DNA from: Solicoccozyma terricola
Taxonomy: Eukaryota; Basidiomycota; Tremellomycetes; Filobasidiales; Piskurozymaceae
NCBI GenBank assembly: GCA_001600875.1
Contig: BCLD01000006.1
Location: forward strand, 315,126-379,125
Length of the DNA stretch: 64,000 nt
Direction of reading: 5' to 3'
The first letter of the stretch is position 1. Each line of letters starts with the position of its first letter. Of this stretch, positions 10,573-22,052 are shown in pieces. Position numbers and translations under genes: made by a program. The notes under the pieces were generated by a model. The model was not told the DNA's origin, ran no database searches, and worked only from the letters and a program-made list of their open reading frames with translations.

Positions 10573-13500
10573 ATGGCAAACAACGTCCTCCCCCTCTTCT
10601 GGAACTTGTCCTCCACCAACAAGAAGGACAGACTGGATGCATCAGAACAGCTCATCTCGTCATTGGAGAAATTTCAGACCGACTTTCTGGCCACCCACTC
10701 GAATGTGAATGGCAACGAGGAAGCCGGCGATGGAGACAGCTCGGACGACGACGTTGAATCGGGAGTGGAAGTCAGCGATGATGAGGACGAGGATATGGAG
10801 CATAGGGAAGCAGCCGTTCACCCAGAGGCGAATGGCGAACAGGACGAGGAAGAAGTCGCTCGGATACGACAGATGGACAAGCGGTTCGAGTCAGTCAACT
10901 CCGAGGACGTCAAGTATTCGATCAAGCGTCTTATAAGAGGTCTGGGAAGTTCAAGAGATAGTAGTCGCTTGGGTTTCGCAGTGGCTTTGACTGAGGTGAG
11001 CGAAGATTGCATGATGGAGCAGCCACCCTTCCGATGCTAAATATTCCCATACTTCTCCTGCAGCTTCTCTCCCGTCTATCCGCCCTTCCTTCCCCACCGT
11101 CCGCGTCCCATATCCTCTCATTGATCTTCCGATCTTCATCCCCAGCCACCGGCCTCAAAGGTTCCGAAGAAAGAGACCTTCTCTTTGCCCGTCTCTTCGG
11201 TCTGAACGCCCTGGTTTCTTCGCAACTCTTGACATCCGGCCAAGGAGGCGGAGCTCGGACTTGGAATAGTTGTTGTGCCGCTCTGATCGCATTGGGTGAT
11301 AGAAAGGCTTGGTTGAGGGAAAGCGCCTGGTTCTCTTTGATCCGAGCAGTGAGGATACTGTTGGAAGGCGAAGGACCAGAGTGGAAAAGTGAAGCTGTGG
11401 AAGGGTTGCTCGAGACTATTTACAAGGCGGTCAATGAGGAGACAGGCAAGAGGGGGCTACCATGGACACAGGAGAAGTTGGCATTGACAATATTGTTGCA
11501 GCAGTTGCAGCCGGTGCGTTGTGGCCTTTTCTTGGGGGTATCTCAGAAGCTGACAACGATTGCATTTGCCAGAACTTGCAATGGCAATCGCTGCTTGCGC
11601 CAACCTTCAAAAACGAAAACATCTTGGCATCGCAGAACCTCCATGCACTTGGTCGGGTCCTGAAGGAGGCCGAGATTGAAATCGATGAATCAGCTCCATC
11701 TGGTGCTGCGACCGGTGGTGGAGGTACTGGTGGAACAGGGTCTTGGAGGCCTCAACCGCATTTCGTCTGGGACATTATCTTTGATGCCTATTTCCCACAG
11801 ACCTCTGCACCGGGTCTTGCTGGGAAGGTTTCTTTCCAAGAATTCTTCCGAGTAGTCGTAGATGGTCAGTCGGATCTTTCAAATCAAAGTCGTCTTGATT
11901 ATTAACACGTATTCCTACCGCAGAATCCCTTTTCTCCCCTACCTCTTCACCGTCCCGCAAGTTCTGGGGATTCGAAATCTTCTCAAAGACCCTTCCGCTC
12001 TTGCCAAAAACCGAACTTCCATTGGTCTTTACCCAAAACTTTATGCGAGTCTGGATGTCTCAGCTCAGTGGGCAGGATCGACTGTTACACAAGGCTGCTC
12101 TGCGAGTCGTGAGTAGATGTCGGCATCATGCCGTAAGAATAACAACCACTGACATTCTCCCTTGATTATTAAAAACAAAACAAAAAAAAAGGCCGAGCAA
12201 ATTCAGTCCGTCACCAAATCCAACCCGCTCGTCGGATTTACCCTCCTCTCCCAGCTTGTCGGTCGACATGGCTCTCACAACTTTGACCGACTGACTCAGA
12301 CCAAGACTGTCGAAGGAATCATGGGCAACCTCAGCGGTGATGCTGTCGGCGATTACGTTACGTATTTGAAGGGGTTGTTCTATGAGCAGGAGGAGGGCGA
12401 GCAGTGAGTGGTAGTGTCATTTGCATCTCCTTGAAGTCCGGCTAAATTTGCTACCACAGCCTCGACTTTGCGGACTTTGGCAAGGTCGAAGCTCGTCGTT
12501 CGTGGATCTTTGACCAGTTGCTCTCCCTTCTGCGCAACAGTAACATGGCCAAACAGGATGACTGGGTTTGGTCTATCCTCGAGTTCTTGCTCGTCCACGG
12601 CCTGTTTGTCATTAGTAAGGCCAACAAGAAGAGCGAGGTGTCAACTGTGAGTGTTGTGTGCTTACAACAAAACAGTTCAACGTCGGCTGACCGGATATTA
12701 TCACAGATCCACAAAACTGTCAAGCCTCCCCTCTCCGATAGCCTAGTAGCCGCCTGCAGGAGCAAGTTCTTCTCTTCTGTCATCGAGGCAACCGTTCAAA
12801 CGCGGGTCATCAAGGGCGATGATGACCGGTCTCGCAAATTGCACGGATCAGACAGCGCTGGCACCCTCTGGCTTGAGCGATGCCTCCAAACTGTCGATCA
12901 ATTGGAAGCCGACTCGAAGCACGTGTCACCCGCTATTGAGGTGGATGATGAGATCCGTGAGGCTCGCAAAATGGCAAAGGCCACCTTGACCTTGATCAAA
13001 AAAGTGGGTGAACAGGGTTGAACAGGGTTTTGTATGGTGTGCTTTTCTGACATCGTATCACCTCTCCGTAGAAGTCCAATGCGGACCAGGACGTGGCGCG
13101 TGGCGTTCAAGTTCTCTTGTCTTTCGCCTTGCTAAAATCGTATGACGATGACGTGAATGCGTACGAAACCTTGGAGGTGTGTTTTCTCAAGAGACTTGAT
13201 ACGCAACGGATGCCGACATTGACGATCCTATTTCCTTCAGGACGTCCATCAATGTGCTGAACGCATCTTTTCCTTCAAGTCCTCGCCTGCCGCCGGTGAT
13301 GATGATCTGCCCGCTGTCGATCTCCTCGTCGATGTCCTCATCGGTTACTTGGACCGAGCTTCGAGTGACCTGCGAGCTTTGGCTACTGCCGTATTTGGAT
13401 TGATATCGTCAAAGGCAACCTCCTCGACGATCGAGCATCTTATCGTTGTGAGTGAGGCGTCTTGCATGTTACTAGCGTAGTCCTGACCCCGACTCGGATT

Positions 13501-15063
13501 GACAGCAACTCGAAGCCACCGCGGGTGAAGCTGACGAGGACGACGAGGACAGCGATGATTCCGAAGACGAAGAGGATGCGGACGCGGACGAGGACGAATC
13601 CATGGATAGTGACGTGGAAGAGGACGACGACGACGATACCGCCCAAGTCGACCCGGAGTTCCGTCGCAAAGTCGCCGAGGCCCTGCAGGTAGCAGGAATG
13701 GCCAACGGGGAAGATGTCGAGGAGGACGTAGACGAGGATGATGTCGATTCCGACAGTGATGACGTCTCAATCTCCATGGATGACGACCAGATGTTGCAGC
13801 TCGATGAGAAACTCGGCGAGATCTTCAAGCAGCAGAAAGAGGGCAAGGGCACGGCGACTTGTGAGTGCCGAGGGCACCTTCTGTCGCAACACGGTACTGA
13901 CAAACCGCCCTCACATAGCATCTGCACAGGACTCAATCCACTTCAAAGCCCGTGTGCTCGACCTGGTCGAGGCGTTCATGAAGCGTCAACCTCAGAACGC
14001 GCTTCTACTTCCTCTGATCCCCATCCTCCTCCGGCTCAATCAAGAAATTGGTACTAAGGACAAGCAGCTCGGTTCCAAGGCAGGCGCGGTCCTGCAGAGT
14101 CGGGTCGTGAGTCATAAGGAGGTACCAGTGATCGAGACCAAAGACGTCGAGGTCGCTGGCGCAGCTCTGGAAGCCATCCACGAGATTGCTCGAGGTGCGG
14201 CTTCCAAAGAATTCCTCGCCTTGTGCAGTCATTGCAGTGTGTTCGTATCGAAGGCGCTTGCTCATGCAAACATGCCCTCATCTTCAAGCAAGACTGGTGC
14301 GCCGGTGGAAGTGGTGGCTCGAACATACGCAGCTTCTCTCAAAGAGGTGATGACGAAGAAGAACTCGAGGCTTCACACGTCGTTCATCTCGGATCTGGTC
14401 CAACGTCAACCCGAGCAGGCATGGTCTCTGCGCGATGATATCGTCAAATACGCCAATGGTGAAGGTGTGAATGACCATCAACAAGCCGACGCCTTCAACC
14501 TGATGTCCGCCATGGCCAAGCGTCTCACCGTCATCTCGCAAACCAACGATGTCGCGCAGGTCAAGGCTTGGATCATGTCCGCGCGCAAGGTGCTGTACGA
14601 TGTCCTGGAGAAGGAGAGCTCGGATTCTGGAACATGGCAAGCTCCTCGTATCAAGGACGTAATCAAGACTGCACTCCAGATCGCCCGATTCTCCAAGCCT
14701 GTTCTGGCGGATGAGTTTGCTGCTGCTTGGGGTGGCGATGCTGCTGCTGCGTTGGGTGAGAAGCTGTCCCAGACCAAGCGACTACAAAACAACGCATCCG
14801 TTCGCATGCTCTACGGCCAATTCGAGCTGTTCGTTAGTCCTTCAGCTCAAGCTGCTCAGCTGAAGCGTAAAGAGGAGAAGAAGAAACGGCGGAGGAATGA
14901 TGGGGAGACCACCAAGGGGGATGTGGTTGCGATGGACGTGGATGACAAGGTCGACGAGGTGACGCCGAAGAAGAAGGGGAAGGTCGGCAAGTCTACCAAG
15001 ACCAAGGGGGAGACAGTCGCCGAGGGGGCCAAAAAGACAAAGAAGAGGAAGGTTGTTGCATGA
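10573..15063 (+). CDS. POL5: POL5 / MYBBP1A-family nucleolar protein (DNA polymerase phi)
   Basis: Despite its name, Pol5 is a nucleolar HEAT/ARM-type protein needed for rRNA synthesis and large-subunit assembly. The start MANNVLPLFWNLSSTNKKDR is typical: the family begins with a short 'LFWxLas' segment. An acidic insert follows (GDGDSSDDDVESGVEVSDDE), then VKYSIKRLIRGLGSSRDSSRLGFAVALTE. About ten exons carry helical repeats, including GIRNLLKDPSALAKNRT or its spliced equivalent and FTLLSQLVGRHGSHNFD. A very acidic block near 13520-13800 (DDEDSDDSEDEEDADADEDE) precedes QMLQLDEKLGEIFKQQKEGK, a conserved family motif. The C terminus is Lys-rich (KRKEEKKKRRRNDGE; KKTKKRKVVA) and fits a nucleolar signal. 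Stop TGA is at 15061-15063. Some internal exon edges were not pinned down. Confidence 0.9.
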
Positions 15064-15189
15064 TTTAGACCGCTTTCCCGCATTGCTGTATGACATTTTT
15101 CTTTCCCCTATTTATTCCCACGTTTTCAAACTGTGGAATAACGGCGTGACACAATTCCAACTGCAAATTAAACTGGCCACGGCGACATC

Positions 15190-15787
15190 ATGTCAACCTC
15201 AAACTGGTACGACTCCCTTCCCACCCCTACCAGTACCCCAGCTCGAATTTCAGTCGAAGATGTCCACGCGATGATGGCCGATCAGGTCAAGGTAGCAGGA
15301 AGGGATTTCGTTATTGTTGATGTGCGACGGAATGACATTGAGGTGAGAGGAGGCTGTCTGCTCGATCTGGCGACGTGTGCATGGGGAACGGTAGCAGCGG
15401 CTGAATCGTTGACGATTCCACGCAGGATCCACTGAAGTTTATTCATCCAGCTGCGATCAATCTGCCTGCGCAATCGTTCTATCAGACTTTGCCTGTCCTC
15501 TATCCGATTTTATCCCGGTGCGTTTTGGTGATACGTAGTGGCATACATGGCCGCCCGCTTGGACAAAGCAAGGCTCACTGAGATAGAACCGTGAATGCAG
15601 CATACCTCTGGTGATTTTCCATTGCAACAGCAGTAATGGACGAGGGCCACGGTGCGCAGGATGGTATCAAGATCATGTAGATGGAGAGGCTCAACGAGGG
15701 AGTGATGTGAATACGCGGGCGATGGTACTTGATGGAGGTCTGAAGGCGTGGGCTGCGAGATATGGGGATGAGGTGGTGAGGGTGTGA
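15190..15787 (+). CDS. Small rhodanese-fold phosphatase (Ych1/Ibp1, Cdc25/Acr2-like)
   Basis: A single-domain rhodanese protein with a catalytic Cys in a phosphatase-type C-X5-R loop. Exons 15190-15342, 15426-15517 and 15601-15787 join in phase to give 143 aa. Visible elements are RISVEDVHAMM, the strand DFVIVDVRRNDIE, INLPAQSFYQTLPVL and the active-site loop IPLVIFHCNSSNGRGPR, where Cys and Arg are five residues apart (CNSSNGR), followed by GGLKAWAARYGDEVV. Family members act as protein phosphatases (Ibp1, Ych1) or arsenate reductases (Acr2). The sequence alone does not decide which, and the gene is not next to arsenic-resistance genes. Confidence 0.82.
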
Positions 15788-16155
15788 GAGTATGTATGGA
15801 TACGTACACATGAATACCAGACCACTCTACCATCTACGACCTACCCCATCTACCACCTATCCACCTACCCACCCACCCACACACACCATCTGCCATCTAC
15901 TACTGCGCCGAGAATAGCTCGCAGTAATACGCCGCAGAACAGTTGCCACGTGGGCGAAGAAAGGTACCGCCCCGCACGACTACTGGCTGGTATTCCAAAC
16001 AAGTCCCCCCTATCTCATACCATACAAACATGCCTCTCCATCTCACCACCCCCACACCCTCCCCCATCCTCGCATAACCGTCTGTCAACACTGCGTTCAA
16101 CATCCGGGTCGGCACGTTCAGTCTCCTTCTTTCCCTTTCACTGCGCAAAGCAATA
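15788..16155. other. Intergenic spacer before the OCH1-like gene
   Basis: This 368-bp spacer contains CCACC-rich repeats (15834-15890) and a CCACGTGG palindrome at 15946-15953, about 200 bp upstream of the next start. The pyrimidine-rich stretch just before 16156 is a plausible leader. I see no gene. Confidence 0.4.
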
Positions 16156-18056
16156 ATGAATTGGCATCTCTCCTCCGGCCCCAACCTCCTTCCTCAACCC
16201 GTCACACACCCCCTCTCCTCTCACCCATCCTCCACGCATTCCTCGTCCACGTTCATCAACGTCTTCAAGTCGAATCTCCGTCGTCGTATTCCACGCCGGC
16301 ATGTGATACAACGAATAATACTCGGTGCACTTTGCATCGTCGTCATCGTCTCGTTCGTCTGGTCAGAGAGAACGGATGTCACGAGAGCGAGACTGCTCGC
16401 CAAGGAACAAGAGGATCATGCGTGGTTGGCAGAGGAGGATGGAGATACGTTGCCATTCCAAAGTGTGATCAAAATGTCGCTCGCCAAGGATCCGGTATGG
16501 CCACCTACGAAGAACAGCGGATCTTGGTCGGGTGTCACCGCAGAAGAGCTGCTTGAAGGACTGGAAATCATGCCGACCAACCCCGCGCAAGCTCGGGCTC
16601 TGACATCTCTTGGCCTTGAAGCGGATGCTACGTTCAATCTCGGGGCACGGACAGTAAAGTCATATGTCAAATCACTCAGTTCTTTCATCACCACTTCCAT
16701 GCCGGAAAGTCTCCACCAACGTCTTCTTGCCGCCTTGGAAACATATACATCGACTGAAAAGGGGTATCTTTGGCGTACCTCTCAATTTGGCGGCGCGGAG
16801 GAGTCGGCAAATACCATATGGATGACGGATAGAGATAATGCAGAACATGCGGATGGAGATGCTGTCCAGTCGTGGAGGAACAACGGAGAAGGTTGGAAGT
16901 GGGAATTGTTGGATGATACGTGAGTGTAGCAGATCGATGCGCCGTGAGCAGATATTGACCGCGGTTTGTGTTTTCCCACCGGTTACCCCAGTGCCGCCAA
17001 CGCTTTCGCAAGCAAGTTGCTTGGAGATAGCAAGTTTGGCAAGGTCTGGAGGGTGTTGCCGAATGGGATCCTGGTGAGTGTGGTGTTGTTCAGCAATGGT
17101 ACTTGTGCGCACTTCTGAACCGCCTACTCTTTTACAGCACGCCGACACCCTCCGTTACCTCCTCCTGGCCGTCTCTGGCGGGATCTACAGCGATATCGAC
17201 ACGAAACGTCTCAAACCCATCTCCGAATGGAGTCGCCATGCCGAGCTTTGGAAGGACGGTAAAGGTTGGCTGTCAGCAGATGACCGTAAACGGATGGACG
17301 CAGAAGGTGGTCTTCCACCTCCAAGCGTGATCATAGGCATCGAAGCAGACGTCGGAGATCGCTATGACTGGCACGACTGGTGGCCGAGACCACTGCAGAT
17401 AGTGCAATGGACTTTGGCATCTGCACCTCATCACCCAATATTCATCGACGCGCTGATGATGATACAGCGACAAACGGCGCAAGGTTTGTCCTGGATGTCC
17501 GAAAGGCCGTTGGAAATAGCGAGACTGCATGCGGAGGAGAATGTAGAAGCTGCGAAGAAGTTGAGTGAAGCGACGATGGTCAGTGATCCGAAGGATGGTG
17601 GGCCGTTGGGGATAATGGAGTGGACAGGACCGGGTGCGTGGGATGACTAGCGCTAGAATACGGTTGGGGTGAGGATATTGACATGCCCACACCTAGGTTT
17701 GTGGACGGACTGCGTGCTGAGGTGAGGCACGTCCGTCCACCTTGGTCCTAGGACGATGACTGACAATGCAGAACATTTCTCCCCTCCAGATACCTTCGCA
17801 TCAAGTACGGCGTCCAATGGCCCGATCTGCGTGAACTTCGCAAACCACTGCGGATAGGAGACGTCCTTGTCCTACCAGTCACAGGATTCTCACCTGGTGT
17901 GGGATTATTTGGTGCTGGGACAGCTAGCGGTGAGCTGCGACGGCTGTGAGAGGCCTAACTGATGGATCGCTTAATGTCATTCATGACGATGCCACCTTAT
18001 CAGATCCACTGGCGATGGTGGAACATCAGTTCGCAGGCTCGTGGAAGAACGACTAG
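16156..18056 (+). CDS. OCH1-family alpha-1,6-mannosyltransferase-like (GT32) type II membrane protein
   Basis: Likely a Golgi glycosyltransferase of family GT32. The start ATG at 16156 gives a short cytosolic tail, then basic RRRIPRRHVIQR before a single membrane anchor (IILGALCIVVIVSFVW, about residues 54-70), the type II layout of Golgi enzymes. The catalytic part reads ANTIWMTDRDNAEH, then FGKVWRVLPNGILHADTLRYL, LLAVSGGIYSDIDTKRLKPI with the DXD metal-binding motif, and PSVIIGIEADVGDRYDWHDW. Small exons at about 17698-17721 and from 17791 restore GPG | LWTDCVLR | YLRIKYGVQW, the family's C-terminal signature; the last exon ends in TAG at 18054-18056. The substrate cannot be read from sequence: classic OCH1 starts the N-glycan outer chain, and paralogues differ. 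Confidence 0.83.
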
Positions 18057-18537
18057 ACGACGTAATAACGACAAATATGCAGGTTGATCGGTCGATGGGG
18101 CTTGGGAGAAGCTGGAGAAGCTGGAGAAGCTCTCAAGGAGGACACATTCGACCAGCATAAAGACGAGACGACCGACGACGGTTGCAAGACCGCTTGCATT
18201 CACGTATGGCTATTTCGCACTTTGGGTAGGCAATCGAGAGGAACTCGTACGCCAAATTGTTTGGCAAGTAGAAGAGCAAGGCATGTATGAATCGCCACTT
18301 GTAAGCGTATCAACGCCAAGCCGCATGGTTGTTTAGTAGGCCCTGTCCGGTCCATCCAAGGACATTCGTGTATTAGATGTCCTAGATGTAATGCAATGAC
18401 GAGGCCTATCCTATCGGTTCGGATGTCATGACAAAGCGTCCGCCATGCTAATCGATGTCATACTTTCAATCCCCCACTTCTAGACAGACAAACTTTTAAA
18501 CAAGGTTTCTAGAGAGGAATAGAATCGTCTCCATCTT
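18057..18537. other. Convergent spacer OCH1-like / ATP20
   Basis: 481 bp with no recognised gene. A short GCTGGAGAA direct repeat (3 copies near 18107-18128) is the only structure seen. Confidence 0.5.
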
Positions 18538-19163
18538 CTACTCTTTGAGGGAATAACCAACGAGGTTCCTGCGACCGATGATCTCACCGATCTTGAAGAT
18601 ACCGTATGCTTCGAGACCCTGTAGAAGAGATCGTCCGTGGTGAGCCACACTGGAATGACTAGGAACCTTCATCGTCATTTCTACGAGACTCACGTAGATC
18701 CCGACTTTTGCCCATTCACCGTTTTGAGCGATGGTTTTGTACCAAGCTGCGCTGGTTGCCCTGGACCAGATCTTGGCGTACGCGGTGGTCCATGCGGAGA
18801 GGTTGGTAGGTGGAGCGAGCCTTTCTGCGATGTAAACTTGTCGACAGAGGGAGGTGAAGACTTTGAAGTTGTACATGAGAGGATCGCGGTAGCCTGTGTT
18901 GGAGAAGAAGTGTAGTGATGAGTATTACTGGTACGAGCCGGAAGAAAACGTCCAGTCAACGCACCACCAAGCATGGCACCCGCACGGTCACCCAGTGGAC
19001 CTGCGACCCGCTTCGCACCGTTCATAGCCTGCTCATACGCCTTGGTAGCTCCCTCGACAGCGTTTTTTACCTGAGGGTTTTGTGTGACGGAGGAAGGGGA
19101 GGAGGAGGTGGATGCGAAGCGACGGAAGATGGCGCGGGTGGCTTGGAGGGTGGTGGGACGCAT
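18538..19163 (-). CDS. ATP20: Mitochondrial ATP synthase subunit g (ATP20)
   Basis: Subunit g sits in the inner-membrane Fo sector and helps form ATP synthase dimers and cristae. Exon 1 (from 19163) carries a presequence-like start (MRPTTLQATRAIFRRFASTS) and NAVEGATKAYEQAMNGAKR. Exon 2 reads GYRDPLMYNFKVFTSLCRQV, YIAERLAPP, YAKIWSRATSAAWYKT and WAKVGIY. Exon 3 reads GLEAYGIFKIGEIIGRRNLVGY, which holds the single C-terminal membrane helix with the GxxxG-type motif expected for dimer contacts. Stop TAG is at 18538-18540. Length and motif order match the family. Confidence 0.88.
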
Positions 19164-19466
19164 GGTGGGATGGTAGGAGGAGGAGAAGGAGGTGAAGGTG
19201 GTGGTGGTGGTGGTGGTGGTTAGGATAGGATAGGATAGAGTGAGAAGGGGAGGGGGGGGGTGGGGGGGGGGAGGGAGATGAGCGGGATAGGACGGAGGAA
19301 ACGGCGACGGACATCAGGGATGTCAGGGTCATGGATGTCCGCAGCCACACTCCAACTCCAACGTGGCCAGACGTGGCAATCGATAAAAAGTGCATCAACT
19401 GGCTCCAACAATCTCACTCACTCACCCCGCTCATCCCTCCCACGCCCACGCCCTCCTCACCACACC

Positions 19467-20632
19467 ATGAACGCTGCTGTGAGTGTCCATCCAGTTCCAC
19501 CACCCTTCATCTCCACACACGTCACCCAACACTTCCCCCATCTACCCCGTTCTCGAGACCCAAGCTCATACTCATCTCACGCGACCATGCCACAGTTCAC
19601 CAACCTAGCCTTCTCGCTCGGCGCCATGCAGCGTAAGTCCTGCTGCTTCAAACACTCCTCCCGAGAGTCTGTCAAGCTGACCACCCCACCGTCTCTACAG
19701 TCGCCAAGCGTCTCCCGCTTGAAGACCCAGTCTTCATAAACTACCTCCGGATAGCATATGTTGCTTCTCAGGTCTTGACTCTGGCCATCTACTTGTACAT
19801 TCAAATGAGGGTACGTGATGGGGGTGGAGCGGGAGGTAGCGTGGGAAACAGTGCTGATTGAAAAGGTCCTGTGACATACATACACATAGATCAAGAAGAA
19901 GAATGATCTGACGACGTTGAAATACGTTCAACCTGCTTCTCCAATGGTTAGTCGGGTTTTTGCTAGCCAGTCAGACGACTTCCGGCCATTGAGCACTTGT
20001 TCCCCCCCCCCCCGGCCCCTATCTTCTCTCTGTCTCTCACAGAGCCAAGAGGAAGGCGGTCTCGTCACTACCACGGTCAAAGATTACGATCTCACCGAGA
20101 CTGGTAAACTGATGCGTGGCGTCCTCATGGTAAGTCGATTGGAGGAATGTTGTTGGGACAATCGGTGTACATGTCAAAGCTCATCGAATCCGCGTCTCAT
20201 AGGGTGTTGCCTTTATGGCTTTCCTCCACATCTACATGAAGTACACTCAACCGTTGTTCATTCAAGCTATCATGACCATCAAGGGTGTTCTTGAGTGCGT
20301 GTGAACGCCTACGTCGTTGGATGACTCTCATGCGCTGACCGAGCGTGATCCCCTTCTCAACAGGTCTAAACCAGCCATGCTCCACTTGTACGGTAAAAAA
20401 GCCGAAGGTGATCTCGAAAGGCCATTCAAGGCCGGTGGTGGTCTTTTGGACCAACTCAGTGAGTGAAAAAAAAAATAGGTTGTTGTTGGAGTAGGAGCCG
20501 TATCTGATTTCATCCTACCTCTTCGCGTTGTTATCATCATCATCAGCTGGTGGTGGTGGTGGTGCAGCTACTGATGCTGCTTCCATCAAGGAGGCCGAGA
20601 AGCCATCCGGTGCATCCAAGAAGGATGAGTGA
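19467..20632 (+). CDS. PHO88: Pho88/SND3-like ER membrane protein
   Basis: Pho88 (Snd3) is an ER membrane component of the SRP-independent (SND) targeting route and affects phosphate transporter maturation. Seven or so short exons. If ATG 19467 is used, the protein starts MNAA | FTNLAFSLGAMQ | LAKRLPLEDPVFINYLRIAY, aligning with the conserved Pho88 N terminus; an alternative ATG at 19587 (MPQFTNLAF) is possible. It continues with VASQVLTLAIYLYIQMR (helix), NDLTTLKYVQP, LVTTTVKDYDLTETGKLMRG, VAFMAFLHIYMKYTQPLFIQ (helix), and SKPAMLHLYGKKAEGDLERP. The tail is Gly/Ala/Lys-rich and ends in TGA at 20630-20632. One intron has a C12 run (20003-20014) ahead of its acceptor. Confidence 0.88.
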
Positions 20633-21137
20633 ACGGTGTTTGAGTCAGCGCCATCGTGGTATTGGAAAAAAGGTGTGGGAAAATGTTAGCTGGCGGGGTA
20701 TTTATCTTTTTCCGGTTGGCTATGTATGTCGGGAGGTTAGAGCGCGGGGAGTGGGGGTTTTTCCCTATCACATATACGAGAAGAGAAATGGGCTATGGGT
20801 CCATCGTGCCCGATCTCCATTCGACCTACGTAACACTGGGTGCAGAGTCTCTGCACACAACCTGCAAGGGAGTGATCCAATGTCAATACAAAATCCACTT
20901 TGGAACAGTGCTAACAATCCCTTGAACTCCATTACTTGGTATCGTCTGCTAGGAGGGTGATGCCCGCGGGCTACGGTGACCGAGCCACGCGAGAGCGATC
21001 CCCTTGACAACTAGCCATATGAGCATAGCATCCTCCAACTATTCGCGAGGGCGTCTATCACATCCGCCTTCAACCCTTCATGCGCCGCAGTGCTCGCTTA
21101 ACACTAGTGCCATCTTCATCGGTGCATCGTCTTCAAC
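20633..21137. other. Intergenic spacer PHO88 / RAD51 paralogue
   Basis: About 500 bp. No tRNA-like cloverleaf, no gene and no repeat was recognised. It must contain the 3' end of PHO88 and the promoter of the next gene. Confidence 0.5.
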
Positions 21138-22010
21138 ATGCGCCTTCGAAGACTGGCGGCTTCGTTGTCGCCAGAAATCGCCGCGTTGATTCCTCCACTT
21201 GGTGGGGAATATTTCCCCCCCCCCCCCTTACGTCGCCTACATACGGGATATTTTACTGACTTTCAAAATTTCGCCCATTTGTCCCACCTCAGATCTCCTC
21301 GGCTACAAGTCGACGAATCAAATAGTTTTTACTCCACCAACGATTATACAAAAACACATCCTCAACTCTCCGTCCTCCACTCTCTTCACTTACTCCACAT
21401 TCACCACTCTCCGCGAGGCATGCATCGAAGCTGAAGCCGGGGAGGTGATCGAGGACGCGGGAGAAACTTTCCTTGATGACGAAGAGAAGATGAAAGATCT
21501 CCATTGGGATGGATTCGGAATCGATGGATTGGATGGGTTGATGGTGGGGTTTTGTGGGACAGGGGTTGTCGAGGTTTGTGGGTCGAAGAGCGTTGGAAAG
21601 AGTGTAAGCCCCGCTCCGGATCGAAAGGGGGGGGTTCCGCGAAACTGATTTGCCCCGTATTTTCTTATGATTCTACCTACCCTGGTTCGGAACGTCACCA
21701 GCTCCTCATCCTACATGTCGTTCTCCGACACGTCGTGCGTGATCCACTCGCCACTTGTACGTGGATCGACACTGAAGGCGCGTTCTCACCGGAGAGAGCT
21801 GCTGGTATTCTGGAAGCGTGGCATGTCACTGTATGTTTTTTGGCGGGACGGGTTTCATCGCGCCGTACAGATTTTGGCTGAACCGGTTCCTCGTGTACAG
21901 AACGTGGAGGAGGTCCTAGGCAGGATCGAACTTGTTACATGCTTCGAAGTCAACGAAGCGAGATCGGTTATTCAGACGATCGGCAGGGAGCTGTTGTTGC
22001 AGGTGAGGTG

Positions 22011-22052
<42 letters not shown>

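Noticed and set aside
13345..13936. Minus-strand open frames opposite the POL5 acidic region
   Set aside because: Ser/Val-rich antisense of GAC/GAG codons, in the shadow of a well-supported gene.
17641..17650. Stop codon at 17648 as the end of the OCH1-like protein
   Set aside because: Reading through a GTGCGT donor restores GPG-LWTDCVLR and YLRIKYGVQW, the family's conserved C-terminal block, so the stop lies in an intron.
20935..21005. Possible tRNA-like stem-loops (CCCGCGGGC, CGCGAGAGCG)
   Set aside because: No T-arm GGTTCNAATCC-like sequence and no complete cloverleaf could be drawn.
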